A stretch of DNA of 6,214 bases from assembly GCA_955652635.1 (NCBI GenBank), contig CATPBN010000140.1, positions 1 through 6,214 on the forward strand. The letters are read 5' to 3'. Origin of the DNA: an uncultured Gemmatimonadaceae bacterium (GTDB lineage: Bacteria > Gemmatimonadota > Gemmatimonadetes > Gemmatimonadales > Gemmatimonadaceae). Numbering within the stretch: position 1 is the stretch's first letter; every line of letters begins with the position of its first letter. Made by a program: the position numbers and the translations under genes. The notes under the pieces were generated by a model. It saw only the letters and a list, made by a program, of their open reading frames with translations, did no database searches and was not told where the DNA came from. Below, one piece after another: positions 1 to 5,999 of this stretch.

Positions 1-369
1 ATCAACCCAGTTGCGAGCCAACCCAGCGCGAGACGTCTCTTTCCATTGAGCAAATGACTTAGCTCCGGTCAGCCATCAGCCAAAGCTAGCGTTACAACTG
101 AACGGGCGAGAGACCAAAGTCGTTCGCTCGTCTTGCGAACTCGGGGCCGGCGTCCCACTCGATGATCGATCCGAAATGGCTCTTTCGCCACGCCACGATC
201 GTGTAACGGATGGGTCAACGCGGCTTTCTTTGGTTCGAGTTTGATGCTAGCTCTCCGCAATTCTTAACCAGAGAGCAATTGTGGCGAGCAGCGGAATCAC
301 TGCCTCCCTCAGATGGTCATGACACTTCGTCGGTTGACGCGAACCAGAGTAACCGGACAACTTCAGGAC
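1..369. other. Region without a convincing gene upstream of phoB
   Basis: No frame here looks coding on either strand. The three + frames entering from the left edge all stop within about the first 60 bases, so at most a few C-terminal codons of an upstream gene could be present. On the minus strand a 40-codon frame ending at a TAA at 92-94 has fairly high third-position GC, but it is preceded directly by a TGA and has no start, so I do not call it. Small structures seen are an 8-bp direct repeat CAACCCAG at 3-10 and 19-26, and a 6-bp hairpin GTTCGC/GCGAAC at 122-127 and 135-140 with no T run after it. The phoB promoter should lie here, but I see no convincing -35/-10 pair. Confidence 0.6.
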
Positions 370-1086
370 GTGACTGAAACCACCGCCGTCGCTGAGCGCG
401 TACTCGTAGTGGATGACGAGCCGGACATTGTGGCACTGGTTGCCTACCACCTCGCTAAATCCGGCTATACGGTGTCGACGGCCACGAATGGCCCGGAGGG
501 CCTCGCAGTTGCGCGGCGCGACAAGCCATCCATAATCGTGCTCGACCTCATGCTTCCCGGTTTGTCCGGCTTTGAGGTCATGGAGGAGCTACGCGGTGAC
601 AGCGCAACTTCGAACATTGCTGTATTGATGCTGACGGCCCGGCGTGAGGAGAGCGACCGCATTAAGGGTCTCACCGTCGGCGCCGACGACTATCTGACGA
701 AACCATTCAGCCCCCAGGAGCTGGTCCTTCGCGTTGCTGCGATACTGCGGCGCGTAAAGGCGGGAAGAGAGGAATCGCTCGACGTCAAGCAGATCGGGCC
801 CCTGCGAATCGATACTACGGCACACCGCGTGACCGTGGAGAGCCGCGAGGTCGACCTGACGCCCACGGAGTTCAAGCTGCTTCTCCTGCTAGCCGAGCGG
901 AAGGGCCGAGTTCAACCGCGCAATCTGTTGTTGGAGATCGTGTGGGAGGCGGCGCCCGACATTCAGACACGCACCGTTGACATGCACGTGCAGCGTCTCC
1001 GGGCGAAGTTGGGAGACGCGGGAGATCTCATCGAGACCGTGCGCGGCTTCGGGTACCGGATCAAGAACGTCTCCGATCGCTCGTGA
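370..1086 (+). CDS. phoB: PhoB-type phosphate regulon response regulator (OmpR/PhoB family)
   Basis: This is a cytoplasmic DNA-binding response regulator, expected to be phosphorylated by the adjacent PhoR and to activate phosphate-starvation genes. Counted from the GTG at 370 it has 238 residues. The receiver domain (about 10-125) has the acidic pair D15/D16 in LVVDDE, the phospho-acceptor D59 in IIVLDLMLPG, T89 in LMLTA and K111 in DDYLTKPF. The C-terminal winged-helix domain (about 140-235) has the family signatures DLTPTEFKLL, RTVDMHVQRLRAKLG and ETVRGFGYRI. The frame is open upstream to an ATG at 313, which would add 19 Arg/Thr-rich residues with poorer codon use and no ribosome site. 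I prefer 370 because the length then fits PhoB, although its AGGA at 365-368 is too close to be a good ribosome site. The stop overlaps the phoR start. The assignment as PhoB, and not another OmpR-family regulator, rests mainly on the phoR and pstS neighbours. Confidence 0.9.
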   Translation: MTETTAVAERVLVVDDEPDIVALVAYHLAKSGYTVSTATNGPEGLAVARRDKPSIIVLDLMLPGLSGFEVMEELRGDSATSNIAVLMLTARREESDRIKGLTVGADDYLTKPFSPQELVLRVAAILRRVKAGREESLDVKQIGPLRIDTTAHRVTVESREVDLTPTEFKLLLLLAERKGRVQPRNLLLEIVWEAAPDIQTRTVDMHVQRLRAKLGDAGDLIETVRGFGYRIKNVSDRS

Positions 1087-2804
1087 AGCTGGCGCAACGG
1101 CTGCTCCTTCAATCACTCGCGATAGTTGCGGTGATGGTGGTGTCGGTCGTGGTCATCATCGACAATCAGCTTCATACGAGCATCACCGACCAGACGATCC
1201 ACGATCTTGCCGGCGAAGCAAAGCTGCTGGCGGCGCAGTGGAAGCCAGAACTGAATGCGGATTCTCTCGCCGACGAAGCCGGAATGGCGACCGGCCATCG
1301 GGTTACACTCATCGACTCGACTGGACGCGTCGTCGGTGATTCGGATTTTGACGGGCCTGCGCTACGGCGACTCGAGAATCACAGCACTCGTCCAGAGGTA
1401 GTCGCCGCTCTCAAGGACGGCATCGGGTCGGCGCGGCGCATGAGCCCCTCCACCGGCGAGGAGCAGCTCTACGTCGCTGTGAAGGCTCCCCACGGCGTCG
1501 CTCGCGTTTCCGTTACGACCCGTACAGTCGAGGAGATATTCGGGGCCGCCAGGAACGGTGTCATTGCGGCGGGTCTGATTTCGTTTCTGCTCGCGGCAAT
1601 CCTCGCCGTGCTTTTCTCCCGCGCCGTCTCCAAGCCCATTGTCGAGCTTAGAGATGTCGCGCGCTCGATCGCGTCCGGAGAGCGGCGGCGGCACCCTCCC
1701 CTCGCTGCGCCTGGCGAGGTTGGAGATCTTGGCGACGCCATCTATCGCCTCGCCGAGCAGCTCGAAGCGCGCATCACCGCGCTCGCCGCGGAGCAGTCGA
1801 TTCTTTCCGCGCTCGTCGAAACGCTCAATGAAGGAGTAGTCGCGATTTCGCCGGCGCATGAAGTCGTACGAATAAACGAAATAGGGCGGCGTCTGCTCTC
1901 CACCGATCGCCCCCTGCCGTTCAGTATCGATTACCTCCCGCGTGAAGTCACCCTCCGCAGCGCGATATCGCTCGCGTTGAACGGAACGGAGACCGAGCCC
2001 GAAGAGGTAATGATTGGCGGCAATACAATGTCGCTCACGGCCCGTCCGCTGATCGAGGGCGGCGCGGTAGTCGCGCTCTTCGATCTGACGACGATCAGAA
2101 AGCTCGAAGCCGTGCGCCGGGATTTTGTAGCCAACGTCTCGCACGAGCTCCGCACTCCGCTTACCATTGTGGGCGGATTCGCTGAGACACTTCAGGATCC
2201 GGACGTTCCCCCGGAGAAAAGAGCCGAGTTCGCCCAGACCATTTACACCAATACCCAACGCATGCAGCGCATCGTCGATGAGCTGCTGGACCTGTCGCGA
2301 ATCGAATCGGGCCACTGGAAACCAAGACCTGAGCCGGCGAAAATTGCCGACGCCGCCGCTGAAGTATTCGCGCGCGTGTCGGACGTAGCCTTCAAGAAAG
2401 GCGTCAGCCTGGAAACCCGGCTAGCACCAGCAGCGGGCATCGTCCAAGCCGATCGGACTGCTCTCGAGCAGATCCTGTTGAACCTGGTGGAGAACGCTCT
2501 CCGACACACGCCGGAGGGCGGCAAGATCGCGATCGAAACGGCAGAGGCGAGAAACGGTGTCGTACTCAGCGTTGCCGACACTGGCACAGGCATCGAACCA
2601 GAGCACCTGCCGCGCATCTTCGAGCGATTTTACCGGGCGGACAGTGGCCGGTCGCGCGAGGCAGGGGGCACAGGGCTTGGCCTGGCAATCGTGAAACACC
2701 TGGTCGAAGCCCATGGCGGATCGGTGAGCGCGGACAGTGTAGTAGGGTCGGGCACGACTGTCAGAATCTTTTTCCCCGAGGTCGCGACAACTCCCCAGTC
2801 GTGA
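1083..2804 (+). CDS. phoR: PhoR-type phosphate regulon sensor histidine kinase
   Basis: This is an inner-membrane histidine kinase, the partner of the preceding PhoB. It has 573 residues: a first membrane segment at about 7-26, a periplasmic part at about 27-157, a second membrane segment at about 160-178, a HAMP linker at about 179-231, a PAS-like domain at about 240-335, then the HisKA dimerisation domain and the HATPase domain. The autophosphorylated residue is H354 in NVSHELRTPL. The N box is NLVENALRHTPEGG (N467, N471), the G1 box has D499 in ADTGTGIEP, the F box is RIFERFYR, and the G2 box is GGTGLGLAI at about 528-536. The GTG start shares GTGA with the phoB stop, so translation is probably coupled; no separate ribosome site is seen. 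The roughly 130-residue periplasmic region resembles PhoR of Gram-positive and many environmental bacteria more than the E. coli protein, which has almost no periplasmic part. Confidence 0.92.
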   Translation: MKLAQRLLLQSLAIVAVMVVSVVVIIDNQLHTSITDQTIHDLAGEAKLLAAQWKPELNADSLADEAGMATGHRVTLIDSTGRVVGDSDFDGPALRRLENHSTRPEVVAALKDGIGSARRMSPSTGEEQLYVAVKAPHGVARVSVTTRTVEEIFGAARNGVIAAGLISFLLAAILAVLFSRAVSKPIVELRDVARSIASGERRRHPPLAAPGEVGDLGDAIYRLAEQLEARITALAAEQSILSALVETLNEGVVAISPAHEVVRINEIGRRLLSTDRPLPFSIDYLPREVTLRSAISLALNGTETEPEEVMIGGNTMSLTARPLIEGGAVVALFDLTTIRKLEAVRRDFVANVSHELRTPLTIVGGFAETLQDPDVPPEKRAEFAQTIYTNTQRMQRIVDELLDLSRIESGHWKPRPEPAKIADAAAEVFARVSDVAFKKGVSLETRLAPAAGIVQADRTALEQILLNLVENALRHTPEGGKIAIETAEARNGVVLSVADTGTGIEPEHLPRIFERFYRADSGRSREAGGTGLGLAIVKHLVEAHGGSVSADSVVGSGTTVRIFFPEVATTPQS

Positions 2805-2850
2805 CAGAGTCTTTACATCCGGCGCGACTGCCCGTTACACGGCCGTGAGA
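2800..2850 (+). promoter_or_regulatory. Candidate Pho box array: five 7-bp units every 11 bp
   Basis: Seven-base units start at 2800 (CGTGACA), 2811 (CTTTACA), 2822 (GCGCGAC, degenerate), 2833 (CGTTACA) and 2844 (CGTGAGA), each exactly 11 bp from the next. PhoB/PhoP-type regulators are known to bind direct 7-bp repeats separated by 4 bp, so the phasing and sequence both fit. The array lies between phoR and pstS, and its first unit covers the phoR stop codon at 2802-2804. It ends 38 bp before the pstS start. No clear -10 hexamer is visible after it. The site is inferred from pattern alone. Confidence 0.72.
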
Positions 2851-2877
2851 GCTTCGAGTGCGACAAACCACCCCTCA

Positions 2878-2882
2878 CGGAG
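2878..2882 (+). promoter_or_regulatory. Ribosome binding site of the first pstS
   Basis: CGGAG lies 6 bases before the GTG at 2889. It supports this GTG as the start, and the translated N-terminus then begins a proper signal peptide. Confidence 0.6.
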
Positions 2883-2888
2883 TCATCA

Positions 2889-3944
2889 GTGAACAAAACC
2901 GTCCGCAGTATCGCCACCGCTCTAGCAGCGGTCGCGTTCTTCGCAGGCAGCACCGCGGCTCAGTCCGTCGATCTTACCGGAGCAGGCGCGACATTCCCAT
3001 ATCCGATCTATTCGAAGTGGTTCTCCGACTACGCCAAGAGCACCGGAGTCAAGATCAATTATCAGTCGATCGGCTCAGGCGGCGGAATAAGACAGCTCTC
3101 TGAACAGACTGTCGATTTCGGCGCTTCAGACAGCCCGATGAGTGATCAGGAGATCGCCAACGCGAAAGGCGGCCCGGTTCTCCATTTCCCAACCGTCATG
3201 GGAGCCGTTGTCATTACATATAACGTCCCGGGCATAAAACGCCCGCTGAACCTCAGCGGCGATGTGGTCGCGGACATCTTTTCAGGGAAGATCACCAAGT
3301 GGAATGATGCGCGGATTGTCGCACAGAACCGCGGGGTGACTCTTCCCAACTCTGACATCCTGGTCGTCCACCGCTCAGACGGAAGCGGAACTACCTACAT
3401 CTTCAGCGACTATCTCTCCGCGGTAAGTCCGTCCTGGTTGAGCACGCTCGGCAAGGGCAAGGAGATCAAATGGCCCGTCGGTCTGGGTGCAAAGGGCAAT
3501 GAAGGTGTCGCAGGCCAGGTGAAGCAGACCCCCGGATCCGTCGGCTACGTCGAGCTCGCCTACGCCAAGCAGAATAGTCTTGCTTTTGCGAATCTGAAGA
3601 ACGCCGCCGGCCGTTACATCACGCCATCGATCGGCTCGGTCACCGCAGCTGCCGCCGGTGCGAAGCTCCCGAAAACCACAGACTACCGTGTGTCGATCGT
3701 CAACGCGGCGGGTAAGGATTCGTACCCGATCTCGTCGATGACCTGGATTCTCGTTTACCAGAATCAGCCCGACGCGGTAAAGGGCGCCAAGCTCGTGAAC
3801 TTCCTCCGCTGGGCCTACAAGGACGGAGAGAAAACAGCATCGTCGCTCGATTACGCGCCGCTTCCGGCACCGATCGTTGCACAGCTTCAGAGCAGATTGA
3901 AGACGATCCGTGTCGCCGACGCTCGCGTCGGAGGCGCCCAATGA
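2889..3944 (+). CDS. pstS: Phosphate ABC transporter substrate-binding protein PstS (secreted form)
   Basis: This is a periplasmic high-affinity phosphate-binding protein that delivers phosphate to the PstCAB permease. It has 351 residues, the usual size for the family. Residues 1-24 form a type I signal peptide (a Lys/Arg N-end, an Ala-rich core, cleavage probably after STAA and before QS), with no lipobox Cys. The mature part starts with DLTGAGATFPYPIYSKW. Family ligand-site segments follow in order: YQSIGSGGGIRQL, DFGASDSPMS, HRSDGSGTTYIF and GNEGVAGQVKQTPGSVGYVE. The start is GTG. A PhoB-type repeat array lies directly upstream, so induction on phosphate limitation is likely. The stop overlaps the porin start by ATGA. 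A paralogue, about 80% identical by eye over some 205 residues, follows at 5248, but many third codon positions differ, so the duplication is not recent. A neighbouring pstCAB is not in the window. Confidence 0.95.
   Translation: MNKTVRSIATALAAVAFFAGSTAAQSVDLTGAGATFPYPIYSKWFSDYAKSTGVKINYQSIGSGGGIRQLSEQTVDFGASDSPMSDQEIANAKGGPVLHFPTVMGAVVITYNVPGIKRPLNLSGDVVADIFSGKITKWNDARIVAQNRGVTLPNSDILVVHRSDGSGTTYIFSDYLSAVSPSWLSTLGKGKEIKWPVGLGAKGNEGVAGQVKQTPGSVGYVELAYAKQNSLAFANLKNAAGRYITPSIGSVTAAAAGAKLPKTTDYRVSIVNAAGKDSYPISSMTWILVYQNQPDAVKGAKLVNFLRWAYKDGEKTASSLDYAPLPAPIVAQLQSRLKTIRVADARVGGAQ
3930..3934 (+). promoter_or_regulatory. Ribosome binding site of the porin gene
   Basis: GGAGG lies inside the last codons of pstS, 6 bases before the ATG at 3941. 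It is a strong site and fixes the overlapping ATGA start. Confidence 0.7.
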
Positions 3945-5110
3945 TCCGGACAACCACCATCGGGCTAATCGCAGCGCTGGTAGCACCACTCGCGCTCACC
4001 GCCCAACAGCCGGCAGATACCACGAGGCCGGCTCCGCCGCCACCGCCGGCGGTAGTATCCATTCCCGTCGATTTCTCGGGAGTGCTGTACGCAAACTTCC
4101 AATACCAGGGCGCCGCGGGAGCTTCGAAGTCGCAGAACAAATTCGATCTCGAGCGCGCGTACCTGACGTTCCGGATGCCGGCCGGAGATCATGCCAGCAT
4201 TCGCATCACAGCTGACGTCTTTCAGCAACAGACCGCGCCGAACGACGCCTATTACAAGGGCTGGGTAGTCCGCGCCAAGTACGCGTATCTTCAGTACGAG
4301 TACCTGAAGACCGCCGACTGGACCGCGGTAGCTCGCGGCGGATTGATACACACCGTCGTAATCGATCACGAGGAGCAGTTTTGGCCAAGGTGGATCTCGC
4401 AGACAGCGTTTGAGCGCGCGGGGTTCTTTTCATCCGCCGATGGTGGTGTCGCCACGCTGGTGACCCTTCCGAACAAATTCGGCGAATTCTACGCGACTAT
4501 CACGAACGGACCTGGCTACACGTCGCGCGAAACGGACCGATTCAAGGACTATTCTGCGCGTCTTTCAATCACGCCACTGTCGGGGTCGAGCAACAAGGTG
4601 ATCAAGACGTTCGCGGTGACTGGTTGGACATACAGAGGCGCGATTGCCAGCAGCTTTGTCAACGGCGGTGCCGGTCAGGTCGGCGCGATCGGATCTCACC
4701 TTCCGCGCACGAGATCTGGCGTCTTCGTGGGCGTGCGTGACCCGCGCCTTTCGGCCGGTTTCGATTGGGCTACCCGGCAGGACGGGAGCGAGACCGGGCT
4801 GAATACGGTCGCATCCCCCCGCGCCGAGGTGGATAGCACGCGCCAACTCATTTCAGGCTTTGCCTACATCAAGCCGTTCCAGCTTCTGAGCGATCAATCG
4901 GCCTTCCCACTGGGTCTGATTGGTCGTTGGGACCGATACAAGCCGGACACCGGATCAGACGGCTATATAAGCACCGTTATCGGTGGACTTACGTTGGATC
5001 TCAACAAAAGGTCAGCCCTCTCGCTCGACTATCAGGAGCAGACACCCAAGAACGGAGTCATTGCGGCAACGACCAAGACCTACTTCCTGCACATGGTCGC
5101 GAACTTCTAG
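3941..5110 (+). CDS. Outer-membrane beta-barrel porin, possibly phosphate-selective (OprO/OprP-like)
   Basis: The protein has 389 residues and the marks of an outer-membrane porin. There is a signal peptide at 1-21 (cleavage likely after ALTA, before QQ), then a Pro-rich stretch (RPAPPPPPA at about 29-37). After it come many alternating aromatic/polar segments typical of beta strands, such as VDFSGVLYANFQYQ, FDLERAYLTFRM and AKYAYLQYEYL, and the C-terminus YFLHMVANF ends in the Phe that BAM-assembled barrels usually carry. It resembles the broad phosphate-selective porin O/P group in layout, but I cannot confirm family membership by eye. Its ATGA overlap with pstS and its own strong ribosome site indicate one transcript with pstS and therefore control by the upstream Pho box array. 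The role in phosphate or phosphorylated-solute entry is inferred from this context. A GC-rich inverted repeat begins right at the stop codon. Confidence 0.8.
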   Translation: MIRTTTIGLIAALVAPLALTAQQPADTTRPAPPPPPAVVSIPVDFSGVLYANFQYQGAAGASKSQNKFDLERAYLTFRMPAGDHASIRITADVFQQQTAPNDAYYKGWVVRAKYAYLQYEYLKTADWTAVARGGLIHTVVIDHEEQFWPRWISQTAFERAGFFSSADGGVATLVTLPNKFGEFYATITNGPGYTSRETDRFKDYSARLSITPLSGSSNKVIKTFAVTGWTYRGAIASSFVNGGAGQVGAIGSHLPRTRSGVFVGVRDPRLSAGFDWATRQDGSETGLNTVASPRAEVDSTRQLISGFAYIKPFQLLSDQSAFPLGLIGRWDRYKPDTGSDGYISTVIGGLTLDLNKRSALSLDYQEQTPKNGVIAATTKTYFLHMVANF

Positions 5111-5144
5111 GGGGGCGCCCCTTATTGGGGGCCCTGGCGCCCCC
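5111..5144 (+). other. GC-rich stem-loop directly after the porin stop
   Basis: GGGGGCGCC at 5111-5119 is the exact complement of GGCGCCCCC at 5136-5144, giving a 9-bp stem with a 16-base loop. It begins on the base after the porin TAG. No T run follows, so on its own it is more likely a 3' end-stabilising hairpin, or half of a switch with the next inverted repeat, than a full intrinsic terminator. Confidence 0.55.
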
Positions 5145-5207
5145 GGCTGGTTGTGACGATGTCGTTACCTGACGTCCGTCGTGACCCGCCGGGGGCGCTC
5201 GTATTTT
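5137..5207 (+). terminator. Long inverted repeat followed by TATTTT, candidate terminator
   Basis: GCGCCCCCGGC at 5137-5147 is perfectly complementary to GCCGGGGGCGC at 5188-5198, an 11-bp stem with a 40-base loop. The stem is followed by TCG and then TATTTT at 5202-5207. This could end the pstS-porin transcript. The loop is longer than in standard intrinsic terminators and the T run is short. The left arm is shared with the preceding stem-loop, so the two cannot form at once. Confidence 0.45.
5152..5169 (+). promoter_or_regulatory. Candidate short Pho box upstream of the second pstS
   Basis: TGTGACG at 5152-5158 and CGTTACC at 5163-5169 are 11 bp apart and resemble the units upstream of the first pstS. 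A further CGTGACC at 5180-5186 is similar but out of phase (17 bp on). The site is weaker than the array at 2800 and lies within the loop of an inverted repeat. Confidence 0.4.
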
Positions 5208-5211
5208 GTCC

Positions 5212-5217
5212 TATGAT
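5212..5217 (+). promoter_or_regulatory. Candidate -10 element of the second pstS
   Basis: TATGAT differs from the sigma-70 -10 consensus at one base and lies 30 bp before the TTG start. No -35 hexamer is visible at the usual spacing, which would suit an activator-dependent promoter. The distance from the Pho-box-like pair is larger than usual, so this is tentative. Confidence 0.35.
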
Positions 5218-5235
5218 TCCGGTTGAACACCAAAT

Positions 5236-5241
5236 AAGGAG
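5236..5241 (+). promoter_or_regulatory. Ribosome binding site that fixes the TTG start of the second pstS
   Basis: AAGGAG lies 6 bases before the TTG at 5248. It is the strongest reason to accept this TTG as the start, together with the lipoprotein signal that follows. Confidence 0.75.
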
Positions 5242-5247
5242 CGACCA

Positions 5248-5985
5248 TTGAAAGCCTTGAAGCTTGCTGTCTTCGTGCTCTTCACGGTAGCGTGCGCCAA
5301 GGAAGGGAACAACTCAAGTACCGCGTCATCGACCAGCTCATCGGGCGGGTCAGTCGATCTAACGGGAGCTGGCGCCACTTTTCCCTATCCGCTTTACTCG
5401 AAGTGGTTTGACGAGTACGCAAAGGCCACTGGTGTGAAGATCAACTACCAATCCATCGGCTCGGGCGGCGGCATCAGGCAGCTTTCTGAGGGCACCGTCG
5501 ATTTTGGAGCATCAGACAGCCCGATGAGCGATGCGGAGCTGGCGAAAGCGAAGTTCGGGCCGGTCTTGCACATCCCGACCGTGCTGGGTGCCGTTGTCAT
5601 CACCTACAACATTCCCGCCATAAGCGCTCCGCTTCAGCTGACGCCGCAGGCAATTGCCGATATCTTCGCGGGCAAGATCACCAAATGGAATGATGCCAGA
5701 ATTGCCTCGCTCAATGCCGACGTCTCGCTTCCGAGCTCCGATATTCTCGTCGTTCACCGGTCAGACGGCAGCGGCACGACATACATCTTCACAGACTATT
5801 TGAATACGGCCGCTCCTTCGTGGAAGGCGATCGGAAAGGGGAAGGAAGTGAACTGGCCGGTCGGCCTCGGCGCCAAGGGTAACGAAGGCGTCGCAGGACA
5901 GGTGAAGCAGACGCCGGGCGCGATCGGGTACGTAGAGCTCGCTTACGCCAAGCAAAATTTTTTTAAATTTTGTGCTTTGAAATAG
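5248..5985 (+). CDS. pstS: Second PstS, lipoprotein form; reading frame ends early at an in-frame stop
   Basis: This encodes a phosphate-binding protein paralogous to the first PstS. The TTG start is supported by AAGGAG upstream. Residues 1-15 form a short lipoprotein signal (MKALKLAVFVLFTVA) with Cys at 16, so it is probably lipid-anchored, although the -3 residue is Thr and not the usual Leu. A Ser/Thr-rich linker (about 21-34) follows, then SVDLTGAGATFPYPLYSKW, YQSIGSGGGIRQL, DFGASDSPMS, HRSDGSGTTYIF and GNEGVAGQVKQTPGAIGYVELAYAKQN. Identity to the first PstS is about 80% by eye over some 205 residues. After YAKQN the sequence turns AT-rich and meets TAG at 5983, giving 245 residues where about 340 are expected. 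The remaining third of the gene follows in the same frame, so this is the 5' part of a broken gene or of one misread in a short patch. Confidence 0.85.
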   Translation: MKALKLAVFVLFTVACAKEGNNSSTASSTSSSGGSVDLTGAGATFPYPLYSKWFDEYAKATGVKINYQSIGSGGGIRQLSEGTVDFGASDSPMSDAELAKAKFGPVLHIPTVLGAVVITYNIPAISAPLQLTPQAIADIFAGKITKWNDARIASLNADVSLPSSDILVVHRSDGSGTTYIFTDYLNTAAPSWKAIGKGKEVNWPVGLGAKGNEGVAGQVKQTPGAIGYVELAYAKQNFFKFCALK

Positions 5986-5999
5986 ATGTAGTGAATGTT
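5954..5999 (+). other. AT-rich lesion with three stop codons inside the second pstS
   Basis: Only 9 of these 46 bases are G or C, and just one is C, against about 60% GC around it. In the pstS frame it contains TAG at 5983, TAG at 5989 and TGA at 5992. The stretch between YAKQN and VTAAAAG is 21 codons, exactly as long as in the first PstS, so nothing has been added overall. Reading 5981-5995 one base forward gives N-R-C-S-E, which continues ALK and leads into FVVASVTA, aligning with LKNAAGRYITPSIGS. Two missing bases near 5980 (a shortened A run) and two extra bases near 5996-5997 would therefore explain the stops. Confidence 0.75.

Noticed and set aside
3..34. Direct repeat CAACCCAG spaced by 16 bp, possible iteron or CRISPR edge
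   Set aside because: There are only two copies of 8 bp at the window edge, with no further units, so it is not distinguishable from chance.
92..213. Minus-strand frame of 40 codons with fairly GC-rich third positions (ending QL and TAA at 92-94)
   Set aside because: It is preceded directly by a TGA, has no start codon, and resembles no family I can name. It could be a gene remnant, but nothing firm supports it.
1362..2315. Long open frame on the minus strand opposite phoR
   Set aside because: It is antisense to the kinase domains, and its translation is Arg/Gly/Glu-rich low-meaning sequence typical of shadow frames in high-GC genes.
3375..3989. Minus-strand open frame opposite the first pstS and the porin start
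   Set aside because: It overlaps a clear conserved gene, and a similar shadow appears opposite the second pstS because the sense sequences are alike. No ribosome site or domain is visible.
5957..5972. Programmed frameshifting or a slippery site at the A/T runs
   Set aside because: The runs come before the stops, but both flanks are already in the same frame, so a single programmed shift would not restore the protein; two opposite shifts would be needed.
5954..5999. Insertion element or transposon scar as cause of the pstS lesion
   Set aside because: The codon count across the lesion equals that of the paralogue, and there are no inverted terminal repeats or target-site duplication, so nothing has been inserted.
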